Positions 21,820-33,760 of a stretch of DNA of 64,000 bases are shown here, in pieces (position 1 is the stretch's first letter; every line of letters begins with the position of its first letter). The notes under the pieces are model-generated. The model ran no database searches, was not told the origin of the DNA, and saw only the letters and a list, made by a program, of their open reading frames with translations. Both the position numbers and the translations under genes were made by a program. Where the stretch lies: NCBI GenBank assembly GCA_028274465.1, contig CM051457.1, positions 66,624,496 through 66,688,495 of the forward strand, in the 5' to 3' direction. This DNA is from Plantago ovata. Taxonomy: Eukaryota; Streptophyta; Magnoliopsida; Lamiales; Plantaginaceae.

Positions 21820-23045
21820 TGATTAACACTTGGTTGGATCCACATCGAGAAAAGTTTGTCACCTTTTGGACAAAAGACTTTTTACATCTCAAAGCAGTAA
21901 CCACGAACAGGTTCGACCCTTCCATTTATGATGCTTTGTTTTTTATTTTGTTTACTTACCTAATAATTTTTTTTTATTGATCTTTGTACAGAGTTGAAGG
22001 TGCGCATGTGTTCTATCTTTGATCAGAGATTTCTCTATAAAAAATTCGAATCGGAGTTTGAGGAACAAAGGGACCGCTTTCTACTTCAGGAAAAAGCTTA
22101 AATAAATTACTCCCTTTTATCTTTACCAAGAAGTCAAGCGTCTCGGATTCCATTTGTCCCGACTTGACAACTTCCATTCGAATTGACCGATCTTGTATAT
22201 TTTCCAAGTTCATAGGAGTAGGTCTATGTTTTTGCTCTACGAATATGATCTTTTTTGGGCATTTCTAATAACATGAAGTCTTATTCCTATTTTGGCATTT
22301 TTAATTTCGGAATTTTAGCCCAGATTAATTGAAGTCTTCGTTGGGGAGTGCCATCAAAAAATTCCACCTTCTTTTCAGCAAACTCCATAGAGTCGTTGCT
22401 AGGCAACATGAGGAAATCAAAGCACAGTTTGAAGAGTCAAAGTCAAAGATCAAGGATTACCAAAATGTTCAGTTTTTCAAAAGGCTTCATGGAAAGGTAT
22501 CTCATTTAGCACTCAAGTTAATCGTAGAATGTTATCGTGATGAAGCCAACCCATCGAATTGTGGACATGTGTTGCGTACTAGTTATGGGTTGCCATGTTT
22601 TTGTGAGTTGTGTGAGATATTGGAAACACACAGATCGATACCTTTGGAAATGATACATGAATTTTGGAGGACTCTTCACATGGAGGGCACGTTAGATCAT
22701 AATGTTTCTTCATCTTCTGCTCGAGATGACTTCAACGAAAGTTTATGGGATTTTGGTGAAACGGCAACAGAGGCAAACATGAGAAGCTTTCAACATTTCA
22801 TGGATGGAAGGCCACCGGATGAAGAAAGTTACATGGATGAGCCTATGGTGACTCAGACTTGGGGGCGTCCGCCGAATGCTATTGGGCAAAGGTACTTGAA
22901 TTATTTGGAGAGGATGAAAACAAGACGTCGTCAACCACCACCAAATCCTAGTGGTCAAGGGAATGGCAACCAACATGGAGAGGACACCTATGATAGCACG
23001 GACCGGTCTTTTATGTATGCATCGGACATTTCCTATCATTCATAA
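21820..23045 (+). pseudogene. C-terminal part of a MULE transposase
   Basis: A first exon-like piece near 21820-21912 reads INTWLDPHREKFVTFWTKDF, matching the region just after the transposase core in plant FAR1/MULE proteins. After an interruption (about 22010-22320) the reading 22329-23045 continues with ARQHEEIKAQFEESKSKI and NPSNCGHVLRTSYGLPCFCE, the SWIM-like C-x-H...C-x-C segment of the same family. A proline- and charge-rich linker with no recognisable domain follows. The DDE core upstream is missing. The frame changes near 23030 before the OTU region, so transposase tail and OTU were probably one protein originally. Confidence 0.65.
22010..22325. other. Foreign insert in the transposase reading, possibly organellar
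   Basis: This stretch breaks an otherwise continuous transposase reading and differs in composition. Its plus-strand start translates to DQRFLYKKFESEFEE, which resembles what I recall of a plastid ycf2 segment. The minus strand has a 66-codon open frame (22213-22013) I cannot assign. Plastid or mitochondrial origin is a guess from memory. Confidence 0.3.
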
Positions 23046-23599
23046 GAGGACATCATCCTTGCGAGTCCGATGGAAATTGTGGGAATCGAGCTATCCCAAC
23101 TGCTGTATACCAGCATCAAAGAGAGTGGAAACGAGTCAGTGGCGAGTTAATGGAAGAAATGGACAACTTTGTTGGTATTCATTCTAGACACATTGGAGAT
23201 ACTTATCAACATGCCAGATATCGCTTGGATTGGTTTCTTGACGGGATAGCTCCCACTAGCAAATGGTATGATATCTCGGACATGGGATTTGTGACTGCCA
23301 CCTTGTACCAGAGGATAGTCGTATGCTATAGTACTTATGGTAGCATGACGTACTTACCATTGCAGAGTAGAAACGTCCAACCTCTTCCAAACGCCCCCCC
23401 CCTCGAAGAGACAATTTATCTTGGACATGTATGTGGTGGAAACCACGGGGTACTGTTGAGATGTGCACCGTTTTGTCCGCTCCCACCGATTGACACACAG
23501 TGGCAACATTATGCGGCCGGGAACTGTTTACATTGGCTACCTCATTTTCAGCTACGAATGGATACATGGACCGCATATGCCAGCGAGAATTGGCATTAG
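23030..23599 (+). CDS. OTU-like cysteine protease domain of the MULE
   Basis: The reading ESDGNCGNRAI (near 23070) is the OTU catalytic Cys box (consensus DGNCGFRA). It is followed by a helix-rich region with HARYRLDWFL, the phrase DMGFVTATLYQRIVVCYS, and a C-terminal segment with GGNHGVLLR and a late histidine (LHWLP). The stop is at 23597-23599. OTU domains fused to or carried by MULEs are known in plants, and deubiquitinating or deSUMOylating activity is inferred from family only. The entry into this frame requires a frame change from the preceding reading. Probably not expressed as an intact protein. Confidence 0.65.
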   Translation, partial: FLSFIRGHHPCESDGNCGNRAIPTAVYQHQREWKRVSGELMEEMDNFVGIHSRHIGDTYQHARYRLDWFLDGIAPTSKWYDISDMGFVTATLYQRIVVCYSTYGSMTYLPLQSRNVQPLPNAPPLEETIYLGHVCGGNHGVLLRCAPFCPLPPIDTQWQHYAAGNCLHWLPHFQLRMDTWTAYASENWH

Positions 23600-23823
23600 T
23601 TGTTAGTATTGAGTAGTGTATTCATTTGTCACTTATCCATTTTGTATGTTTGAATTTTCTATCTAAATGTGTACTTGCTACTTGAATGTCCAAGTTAACT
23701 TGTAAAATCTTACTTTTAATTTAGTTTTGATTCCAAAACATATCCGAAACAAAATTGCGAACATATTCAACGCAAAATTCCAAAACATATGGTATAAAAT
23801 AAAGTTTCGAACATATCCGAAAT

Positions 23824-23861
23824 CCTAAACCCTAACCCTAAACCCTAACCCTAAACCCTAA
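23824..23861. repeat. Interstitial telomere-type repeat
   Basis: About five units alternating CCCTAAA and CCCTAA, the plant telomere motif on the C-rich strand. It lies in noncoding MULE sequence downstream of the OTU reading, so this is not a chromosome end. Telo-box motifs of this kind also occur near plant gene promoters. Confidence 0.9.
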
Positions 23862-24263
23862 TTAAAAAAAGAATTAAAAAGAAAATGAGCCAATGCTGGT
23901 TCATTTTCAAAATGAGCCAGCATTGACTCTTTTTAAAAATCAGCCACACTGGTGGCTCCCTATCCTGAGCCTTTTGCAATAAGAATCAACCAATGGTAGC
24001 TGATTTTCGAAAATCAACCTTCCCCCCCTCGCCCCCTTTTTTTATTTTTTTATTTTTATACTACTATATATACTACATCTAATTCAACTTCATTCACACT
24101 TTATCAAACAAACACTACTTTACTCTCTCTAAAAAATAACTACTTTACTCTCACTATACATTATCACTAAAATTCTTTGTCTTACGTTTCAACTCCATTC
24201 CACGTTTTTTAGATATGTTTTCGACTGTATGCAATAAATGATGAAATTTTCGCATGCTAAGGT

Positions 24264-24551
24264 ATGTTTAACCCTGCTCAATTCACAACTCGTGCATGTC
24301 CACCGCACAATGAACATGCAAACTACTTACCGTGGTATCATGAGAGAACCTATAAGTGTTTGAGTCCGAAGATAGAGTCTCGCTCTAACAAAGATGAAAG
24401 TAGTTCTCGGAGTAAGGTGCTTCAAATTGCATCTTTAGTTTCACCGTTCACCGAAGAACGATGTGTGTGTCTCACCCAAGAACAATACCATGTTGGTGTT
24501 GCGAATGCATTTGACAAGATCATACGTCTTCTTCGTGATGTCATAACTTAA
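24264..24551 (+). CDS. Short ORF resembling the tail of a plant mobile domain protein
   Basis: 95 codons. The segment NYLPWYHERTYKCLSP resembles the conserved YLxWY end of plant mobile domain (PMD, 'serine/threonine phosphatase 7 long form'-like) proteins, which are often captured by transposons. There is no catalytic phosphatase motif. It is the only open frame between the telomere-type repeat and the right end of the MULE. Function unknown, probably a remnant. Confidence 0.35.
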   Translation: MFNPAQFTTRACPPHNEHANYLPWYHERTYKCLSPKIESRSNKDESSSRSKVLQIASLVSPFTEERCVCLTQEQYHVGVANAFDKIIRLLRDVIT

Positions 24552-24847
24552 TTTTATTTGTAACTTTGTTTTCTTTGTAATATAAGTCGTATTTTCACTT
24601 TATGAATTAATTATATTTCAAGTAATATAATTTGATGTATCACTAACATACATGTCAATTAAAATTTAAAATTATAATTAGTTAATTTTTCAATATTAAT
24701 GTTAATATTTTTAAGTTAAATTAATAAATTTTTACTTATTTATTCAAATTTTAAAAAATTCAGATGAGCCATCGGTGACACATTTTCAAAATGAGCCACC
24801 AGTGGCTCATTTGGAAAATGAGCCACCGGTGGCAGCCCGGTTGTATA

Positions 24848-26936
24848 TGTAAGAAAATACGGTCAGAGTTACCCGCAGGGTACGTAGCGGAATTTCAAAA
24901 ATTTTCTTAGCATACAGGTTAATTGATTATGCATATGTCGTATATATATAAACACGTCAATTAGAAGACTAACCTTACTTTCAAAGCAGCTTCCAAGTCT
25001 TCGTAATAATCCGGTGTATCTTCTCCTTCGTCGAAGTCGAAGATATCTACAATGCTCCTTATATCTGCAAGACAATAAGAGTTAGTTTCCAGCTCCTAGA
25101 ACCTCAACCTTGGTATCCACGGATGAACAGCCTATCGGAAGAATGCTAGGATATTCTTTATGTGACCAAGAAGACGGGGCGGCAATTCCTCCAGGTGGTG
25201 GTGGCGCGCGCGTGGGTGGCTAAGGGAGGAGGGGAGAGCTTTTATTTTCTCTAAGAAAACTGGGTAGAATAACTGTGTTCAAAACTGTCTAAGTCTATGT
25301 CAAAAACTCTCCAATAGTCTACTATATATAGTAGTCTATAGAAGCCTAAAGCATAAGCAATTAGACTTCGTAAAGGAATAAGAATCTAATTCTTATCGCA
25401 CAAGAAAACCAATATCAAGTCTAGATTCATTGCCAATCAAATTAAAACTCAATCAGGAAAATCTAACTTATCCCTTGGACTTCTAATAGAGGAAGGAGTC
25501 GAACTCCTTCCCCTACCCAGCCACGCGCGCGCGCGCGCCTAGTCCTACGGGAGGTGGGTCCCACCTTTGGGACCCACTTATATTTCTAAGGCAATCCAAA
25601 CTCCAAGTAAATTTTGCCCAAGTGCATATGTTAATTCTAAATTAACATATCCTTTCTAATCGAACCTCCATTATATTTCCAAAATATAATCTTTAATTGT
25701 ATTTACATAAAATACAATTAATTAGCCAATTCAATTAATAATTCCAAATCATTAATTGAGCCACCAAATATTATAATTAATTCCAAATTAATTATAATCC
25801 ATCAATCACAATTAATTCCAAATTAATTGCGATTCCATCTTCAAGGATATTCTGATAGACTGAATCACCACATAGTGTGACCCATAGGGCCTCACCGTAT
25901 TAAGCAAGTCCTAGACTAGGCAACATGGAATTCCTAGACGGTTCCATTTGCAATATTAATACGTGAGGACGTTTGAGAGGTTTCTCAAAGCTTAACCCTT
26001 TCGTTGCGAAGCCTGTCGCGCTCAACGCGGCGATGGTAACGTCCCTTCATCTGACTTGCTCGAATGTATCTAGGATCAATGAAGTGTCTATCCCAATAAT
26101 ACATCCACGGGCATCTCAGGGAGTTGTTTGGTTAAGATATACTTATGACCATCATAATATATCATTTGCACTGGCCAGTGACTTTACCAACACAACTATG
26201 CAGACTATGAGCAGTGCTCTCCTGTGCTACACTTGAGAGATGAATCCTTCACAGAATCACTTATCACCCCCATTTGTATTTAGCCATAATCCTGGATCGT
26301 GTCTTAGGTCAGCTGCTTATTCAGAGCTGACATCGACGGGTCCACCAAGGATATGGGGCAACAAATGTGATGATAAAGTCCTGCAAGTACAAAGGACGAA
26401 TGGCATCACTTCGACAACTCACCGGTTCCCATAGACACGTCGGTGTAGAGTATACATCGATGGGAGTGTCCGGTGGGTACTTCCATTGTTCGATAAAGCT
26501 TCTTCGAACAACTATGCGCAGTTATGGGAACGTCCCTTGATTGTCCAACAATCCGTTCCGTGGTCGTGGGATCGGCTCACACTTGCTCCAACAAGTATAA
26601 CCTCCACGCATACTAGTCTTGTCAGGTTCATTCAGACCCCCACATCCGAGATGAACCACGACTAGGGAGAGTTTGGGATAGATGATAACTCACATAGCTC
26701 CCACTAACTGTGTGATCGGTCATCTATCCGAGGGGACATGTTTAATATCAATACAGACAGTAATAAAGATATGACGTGCTGCAGCCTGGTGTAATATAAA
26801 TATGAAAGCGATACTCAATAGTAAAATGCAACAAACATATATTATATTACGTTGACCTGTGTAATAGTACATATATGCCCTCTATAAGGGCACCATGCCC
26901 TTAGTAAGGACTGTCTCTAGGACATATACACTATCA
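24848..26936 (-). mobile_element. Solo LTR, copy 1 (2.09 kb)
   Basis: Begins TG and ends CA on either strand (minus-strand start TGATAGTGTATATGTCC, end TTTTCTTACA) and is flanked by a perfect 5-bp target duplication GTATA (24843-24847 and 26937-26941). No internal coding domain is present, so it reads as a lone LTR left by recombination, or a long non-coding LTR-derived element. It is inserted in the right terminus of the OTU MULE, hence younger than that element. A related copy lies at 38753-40817 in the opposite orientation. Confidence 0.85.
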
Positions 26937-26954
26937 GTATAGGTGCAGCCCGAA

Positions 26955-28165
26955 ACATTTTTTTTTTCTTTTACATTTGAACTATTTGTTTTACAAAATA
27001 TAATGATAAAAGGGTATATATTATAGTCAAATTGCTAGTTTTGTAACTGCGTTTAGAAATGTTTTTCCCTGCGAATAGCATACGTCTATTTGAATGGTTG
27101 TCACATGGTTCATTGATATGGTGATACACTTGTATTTTGTTTTTTAGCCAATGACACAACTACTTATATTACTTCATATATCTAACCTAAACTGAAATAA
27201 ATAAACAAAACACTTCATTTTTTATTTTTTTTAAAGATTGATTTGACCTTAAATTACAAGATAAAAATAATTAAAAAATTTATATTAGGAGGATAGAATG
27301 TTTATATGATAAAGTTACATAAAGTTTGTTTTTATTAATTTTCTGGCATAATTTGAGACCAAACTGAGTGTTGAAAATGTCAAAAACAAAATAAAGTGTT
27401 AAAATTATTCCAGGACGACTTAATTGTCCAGGAACTTTGAAAAAATGTATTGTACTATGGTTTGTACTTACTACTTACGTCACACAAACCATTATACACT
27501 AGAAATAGCGATGAGTCAAAAACAAGTTAAACAGAAAAATACATATACTTGACAACTAACAACATTTTTTACAATAACCTCCACCTCTCTACAAATCTGG
27601 CAAATAAGTCCATTCTATTTAATTCATGGCTTTCAAAATCTCCCTCGGCTGGATTTAATGATGATTTTTGAAATCTACCTACACTAATGGACTTTAAAAA
27701 CTCGTTCACTTAAATTTAATAAAATTTTGACATCCGGAAGCTAGTTTCGGTAGTTGAAACTATTAAGATTTATTATACGACGTCAAATGGAGCCTAAAAA
27801 CAGTCAACATATACCAAATGGGAAGTTTCAAATGAGATGGAGGAAATATTAAAAACAAACAAACAATCAAGCATAAAAATTAATTTGGAGGTCTTAGAGC
27901 CATTTTCCATGAACTACTAAATAGTAGCCTAAAAAAAGGCTCTATTAGAATTATTTTTTGGCTCCTCTTATTCAATAATATTTAATATTTGCATAGTTGT
28001 ACATGGTAAAAAGGAAAAAAACAACGGTAATAATTACAATTTGGAGTTAAAAGCATCCGAATGTTAATTTATTTTGAATAATCTCAAATTTGCTAGATGT
28101 TAAATTATTTTGAGTTGGAGGAAAACATAATGTATTTTGACATACAAAGTTGTAACCTTGGAGTA
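26955..28165. other. AT-rich intergenic spacer
   Basis: No open frame above about 60 codons and no recognisable repeat or RNA gene. It separates the OTU MULE from MULE A. I see nothing assignable in it. Confidence 0.6.
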
Positions 28166-28333
28166 CTGAGTAAGTATAGCCTTTCCTATATAGTAGGAAG
28201 CTAAAGTCTAGGGAGAGGACGACTCTTCCTAAAACGATGGAAAGGGCTGGTTTTGTGATTCAATCGGTGGTTTTGGTCAAAACCTCGCTCAACCATAAAT
28301 CGGTCGGTTTATTTTAAAAAACCCGGTTCACCT

Positions 28334-28344
28334 GTGATATAAAA
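28334..28344 (+). promoter_or_regulatory. TATA box of the MULE A Ulp1-like gene
   Basis: TGATATAAAAG lies about 290 bases upstream of the ATG at 28624, after the terminal inverted region. This follows the MULE habit of placing promoters in or next to the inverted ends. Confidence 0.55.
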
Positions 28345-28708
28345 GAAACTAAACAGACTGTAAGAACATAGTAAAACGTTTTTAGTGTGTGTTCGTCAGA
28401 ATTTTTCTCCCAATTCATTCTCTGAGATTCATTTTTTTTCTCCCCAATTATACTGCTTCTTTGAGATTTGAACGATCGATCTATGATATGACTTCCGATC
28501 TATCGATTCGTGTTGTTCTTCTACTTGTCTGAATCATTTTTTCCTGTTTTCTGAGATCTAGGGTTTCAATTTCGTATCTTCTCAGATCCGATTTCAAATA
28601 TCTAGGGTTTTTCGTGATTAAACATGGCGAAGAGGAAGGTTTCTTTTGATGTTTCCGATCGACCTGCAACGAAGAGGACGTATGTACGGAAAGGTGCTTC
28701 CGGTAAGG

Positions 28709-29368
28709 GTATGTGTCCGATTTTATACATCTGGTGATTTTGTTTTTTATGGATTTATTGCCTGTGGTGGTTGTTTGTATGGTGTTTGTTGTTTTTTTTG
28801 TTTGGTATGCTTATTAGTATGCATGGTTTCTGTTTTTCGAAATTGTTTTGTTTTAGTAATAAGTGTGTCTGTATGCTTATAATGGAACTTGGTGTGGTTT
28901 TAAATATCTTTTGGTATGCTTATAGTTGTTATGTTATTGTACTTCTACTTTTTGTATTTATAGTGCTCGAGTTTCCGTGGCATGGTTATGAATGATGTTG
29001 GTGTGGTTTTAAGTGTTATTCGTGTGGTTCTAAGGTTTAATAGTTTGGTTTTTTTGGTGTGCTTCTAAGATTTTTTGGTTTGCTTATAATGTTTGTTGGT
29101 GTTGTCTTTTGTCTTAGCCGTAAGTGTTGTCGGTGTGGTATAAAAGTTGTGTTGTGTGTGTTTTTAAGTTATGTTGGTACGCTTTTAAGTGCAGTATGTG
29201 TTCTTTATAAATGAGTTTTTGGTGTTGTTATATTTTGTTGCTTCCTGTTGCTGTTTTAAGGGGTTCTGGTGTGGTTGTACATGTTTTTTTGGTGTTGCAA
29301 TATAATTTTATGTTGGTGTTTTTTATTTATTTATTTATTTATTTATTATTTTTTTTAATCTTTTGCAG
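28709..29368 (+). repeat. MULE A intron motif GGTGTGGTTTTAAG, sense block in intron 1
   Basis: The intron is mostly degenerate copies of TTGGTGTGGTTTTAAG, with variants GTGCTTATAA and GTATGCTTTTAAG, roughly every 20-45 bases. The same motif in the same orientation fills the other plus-strand introns at 34320-34417, 34763-35279, 36200-36450 and 36765-36845. Confidence 0.85.
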
Positions 29369-30344
29369 CAACTTCTCAAAGTATTGAAACTGCTCCCACA
29401 CATACTGATGTTATAGGCAGCGAATCAACTAAAGCCTTTGCTTCAACAAACACACAGTTTGTTGGGAGCACAGGTACTGGGACCGGTGGTACTCAGGTGC
29501 CTGGGACAGGGGTTACTCAGGTTGTTGGGACAGGGGCTACGCAGGTGGTTGGGACTGCGGGTACTGTTTCTCAGGAAACTCGTGTGCTAGGAACTAATGA
29601 TACCGTTGTCCTAAAGCCTTCTGAACAGGTTTTCAGGTCTGATGATGTTGCGAAGGAAGTCAAACGCCGAAAGAGAGCGAAGAAAAATGTTATTGAAGTC
29701 GATGGTGAAGATAAACACTACAATCACTGTATGTTGTTAGAGTTCTGCAAGTTTGAATGGACTGAGAAGCAAAAGCAATCTATCATGGAGATTGGATTCG
29801 GTGGATTGCTGCACTTGAATATAAACAAAATTCAGGGTGGTGTCTTAGCACATCTTGTGGTTAAGTTTGATGGCTTTCTTCGTATTCAACACACTGTTGG
29901 TGATATGTATCAAATTCTTACCAGGGATGTGTAGGATGTACTTGGTCTCCCGAGGTGTGTTGGGAACCCGGTTATTTCATAATCGGATAAATCTCTGACG
30001 GATGCCTTTCGAGAGAAATATCCGCATTTGACAACTAAGGACAATGATGTTATTGCCACTGATGTTACTTACTGTTCATCCATCGCCATTTACCTTAAGA
30101 GATTGGAGGATGGGGGTGATGAGTTCAAGAGGCTTTTTATCTTGTATGCTTGTGGTTGTATCCTCGCTCCTAAACACACCCACACTATTGATTACGGTCT
30201 GTTGCCGCTGTTGGACGATTTGGAGAATGTGAAAGAGTTTGACTGGTGTGATTATGTTCTTACCAAGATGTCTGATGCGGTGCTTCGTTATAATAGTAAT
30301 AGTAAGGGGCAGAATGTGAGTGGGTGTCACTACAAGAAAACAGC

Positions 30345-30625
30345 CATTTAACGACGGAATAGTAGCTACGGACGGTATCCGTCGCTAAATAGCGACGGAT
30401 CGCTACCATTAGCGACGGACAAGGACGAACTGCGCTCTAAGCTCAGTTCGTCATTGGAAAGAGTCAATCCGGCATCAACGTAGCGACGGATTAGCTCTAT
30501 CCGTCGCTAAAATAGCGACGGATAAATCTATCCGTCACTAACTGTCTGTTGACAAGAATAAAAAAATGGATAAAAAAATAAATAAACAAATAGCGACGGA
30601 TGGCCTATCCGTCGCTATATTTCTC
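30345..30625. promoter_or_regulatory. CACTA left subterminal repeats with hairpin
   Basis: At least nine AGCGACGGAT-type words in both orientations. The imperfect hairpin ACGAACTGCGC...GCTCAGTTCGT lies at 30424-30451. The matching array at the right end is 33985-34285. Confidence 0.8.
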
Positions 30626-31454
30626 AGATAGATACAGACGGTTTCGATTGTCTTCCCCAAATCATTTCCTCTTTCTTCTCCTAACCCTAATCTCCTTCTT
30701 CTCCTTCTCCTCCTCCCACCACCACCACACATCGACGCCACCACCACTGCCCCGCCTTCTCTTTCGTGCCACCACCACTGCCCCACCCTTTCTTCCGCAC
30801 CACCACCACACATCGACGCCACCACTGCCCCGCCACCGTATTCCGCAGCACCACCACTGTCCGGATTCCGCCACCGCACCGCCATTCGACCGGAGTTCTT
30901 CCTTCCCTTTCTCATCTTCACTTGATATAGGTTAGTAACCATAATCTCTCCAATTTAATTTTTTTCAGATTTGTTTAATTTCTCAATGTTATTGTCCCAT
31001 CTAGAATTTTTCTCCAAATTGAGGTTAAGAACAAGGTTAGCTTGTTTTCGAATTGAGGTGTAAGGCTTAAGATTTTGTTTTTACTTGTGCTATGTTGGAA
31101 ATAGTAGTAGAATTGGTAGTACTCGTTTACAACTCCATTTTTCGAAAACGATTCACTTGTGTTACTATCTATTCAATTAGTCATAGTATATGGTATATGT
31201 TAGGTTAATCTGTACACAGTTACTTGATTGATGTATATTTTGTTTCCCATTCCATTTTTCGAACGGACTGATGAATGTGCTTTGACAGTTCTTTTTATTT
31301 TTTGGTATTATGTTATGAGTCATTAAGACTTTAAAATGCTCCAATTGATAAATGAATTATATTTAATTAGATTAAAATTTGGTTTAAATCAGATTAATTA
31401 GATTAAAATTTTAAAATGATGGATTAAATTAGATTAATTAGATCAAATTTTGTA

Positions 31455-31704
31455 CTCCCTCCGTCCCAGAACAGTTGCACCATTTTGCCATTTTGGGCGT
31501 CCCATTAGAGTTGCACCATTTCATTTATTTGCCATATTTGGACATGGTTATAATAATTTTATATTCCATCAACACATTTTTGTGGCCACAAATCCTCCAT
31601 AAAGTAAAAGCAACACCCACTATCAATATAACTCAATATTTAAATCTTCTCCTTATTTTCTGTGTCCAAAAGCAAATGGTGCAACTGCTCTGGGACGGAG
31701 GGAG
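31455..31704. mobile_element. Stowaway MITE (250 bp) nested in the CACTA
   Basis: CTCCCTCCGTCCCAGA at the left and its inverted partner TCTGGGACGGAGGGAG at the right, with TA on each side (31453-31454, 31705-31706). Ends are nearly perfect, much fresher than the copy at 9097-9344. Confidence 0.95.
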
Positions 31705-31903
31705 TATTAAATTAGATTTTAAATGTAGGCTATGTATCCTTGCATTTTTTGGTCTTTCACATATGCATTTTGCAGCTTCATTTGGATCTGTAAATCATAA
31801 GTTTACAGCATAAAGTAAAGCATAAAGTCCAGTGTCGTTTCTTATCAGTGTATACTCAAAGTCCATTTATTGTTTCTTACGGTTGTTCTTAAACGTGCAG
31901 ATC

Positions 31904-33760
31904 ATGTCGAGGCCAAAGAAACCGGGGAAGCTGTTGGCAGCCAGCAGCCGTAGCTACGCCGAGCCAGACTCGCCATTCCGCACCCCTAGTAGTCAGCCGG
32001 AGTCGGGGGGGGTGGGGGACCTCGGCGACTCATGTCAGCGAGACCAGTCCCCTGGCCCCCGTTCTAGCAGCAGTGCAGGGTCTACTGGCCCAGACGTGTT
32101 TGCTAACCTGCCAAATGATGGGTACAGGGGGGAGGTGTACAGGGCGGGTGAGCGGGTGAATGGCAAGCTCGTCGTCTGGCCATGCCTGGGCATGTGTATG
32201 TTTTTTAGTTGGATTAATTTGTGTGTTTGGTATTGTATGTTTTATTTAGTTGGATTAATTTGTATATGTTATTGCAACAGGATGATGCCGAGGGAGGCTG
32301 CAAAGTTCATCAGCAAGGAATCTGCGAAGAAAGTGGATTTCCCACCACTTGGGGCCCAGTGGCATACTTTCACTCCGGAGCGGAAGGCAGAGATTGGGAA
32401 TGCTCTGGAGGTTAGTAATCTTTCTTCTTCTCTTATGGTTTAAGTGGTATGTTCTCAATTACTTGGGTGATATGTTAGTCACCGTGTGTTAGTTGAAATA
32501 GGACAATGTGCAATTGTTTGGGTGATATGTTAGTCACCGTGTGTTAGTTGAAATAGGACAATGTGCAATTGTTTGGGTGATATGTTAGTCACCGTGTGTT
32601 AGTTGAAATAGGACAATGTGCAATTGTTTGGGTGATATGTTATTCACCGTGTGTTAGTTGAAAATAGGACAATGTGCAATTGTTTGGGTGATATGTTAGT
32701 CACCGTGTTATATATATGTTAGTCTGAATTTTGTATACTTTCTGAAATGTAGGAGAAGTTCTTCCTCCCCAACAAGTTCAAGTCGGAGCTGTGGTATGCC
32801 TTCGAACATGAAGGCTCCGAAGCCTTCCGGAAGAAGGTCGCCAAGATCAAGGCATCGGGGAAGAAGCCGGGGTGGAATGGGGAGGAGGAGTGGCCCCTGT
32901 GGAAGCAGTATTGGGCGGAGAACCTTCAAGCCCAGAAGCTGTCGGAGCAGAACAGGGAGAACCGGGCCCATAATCCACCAGATGGGACAGGCTCGGTGAA
33001 GCATCGGCTGGGTTCGAAATCCCAGTTGGCGCGCCACATGGATGCGGTAAGTCATGTACTTTGTTATAGTTTCTTTTTCTTTCTTAAGTCTTATTTCAAT
33101 TCAATCATTACTTTATTAATTTATATATATATTTGATGAAGATATCGGAGGGGAGGGAGCAGACCATGTGGGATCACTTCTGTGAGGCTCACGGGGAGCT
33201 GGATAAGGATGGCAAGATGACCTTCCAGTCTGATAGGGCCAAAACAATCGCGGTATGTTTTATATTTTTTCGATTCCTGAGCTTCTTGTTGAATATTTGA
33301 TTCTTCGATCAATAACGTACTAATTAAATTGTTAATTGTTTATTTGAATTTTCAGGCGGAGTTCCTGGCCAGGACTGAGAACCTTGATCTCACGGTCGAG
33401 GAGGAGAACGCCATCTATCTCGAGATCGTGAATCTCGATAATAAGGGGCGTGTCTTCGACATGGGCAACATCTTGCAGGCGATAGCGGAGACGGTGAACC
33501 AGGGTGGCTCCTCCTACAGCTCCTCCAAGCGCCGAAGGGGACAAGCCGATGTGCCTCCCGAGTTCCTCCAGGAGCAGCAGCAGCTGAAGGCGACTGTCCA
33601 GGAGACTGCTCGGTTGAGGGCAGAGCAGGCGAGGATGAGGCATGGATTCAAGAGATCCATCGAGTGGCTCATGGAGCAGTATGCCCCCCCGGTGGAGCGC
33701 CACCTCCCGACTTCTTCATGTTCGATGATGCCGATGTCCCCCAGGATCTCAACAGTAGTA
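31904..33760 (+). CDS. CACTA accessory protein (ptta/En-Spm type)
   Basis: Five exons with GT-AG borders join in frame: about 31901-32193 (ATG 31904), 32281-32410, 32753-33046, 33142-33252 and 33356 onward. The N-terminus is Ser/Pro-rich. The body has EKFFLPNKFKSELWYAFEHE, WPLWKQYWAENLQ, the DHFCEAHG segment and a C-terminal Gln/Arg coiled coil (EFLQEQQQLKATVQETARL). This is the plant transposase-associated family (ptta/En/Spm, Transposase_24-like) thought to act with CACTA ends. Near 33670-33705 a C-run appears to shift the frame: the alternative frame gives DFFMFDDADV, the more typical ending. No DDE core is present. Role inferred from family. Confidence 0.7.
32463..32715. repeat. 55-bp tandem repeat, about 4.5 copies, intron of the CACTA gene
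   Basis: TTGGGTGATATGTTAGTCAC recurs at 32463, 32518, 32573, 32628 and 32684 with almost no divergence. Confidence 0.95.

Larger units (their letters stand above)
21153..26952 (+). mobile_element. MULE relic with OTU-protease gene, split by a solo LTR
   Basis: The left end CGGGCTTTAATAGGGCAGCC and the inverted right end (CGGGCTGC..., later GGGCTGCCACCGG) form imperfect terminal inverted repeats. Inside both ends are palindromes of the type ATGAGCCACCGGTGGCTCAT. Without the inserted solo LTR (24848-26936) and its 5-bp duplication, the element is about 3.7 kb. It keeps the C-terminal part of a FAR1/MULE-type transposase, an OTU-like cysteine protease region and a short plant-mobile-domain-like reading. 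The catalytic core of the transposase is gone, so it is a deletion derivative. Confidence 0.7.

Noticed and set aside
30538-30942. Gly/Val/Trp-rich minus-strand ORF and the overlapping His/Pro-rich plus ORF
   Set aside because: Simple CCACCACC-type leader sequence of the CACTA transcript; neither frame has a domain or a splice-consistent continuation.
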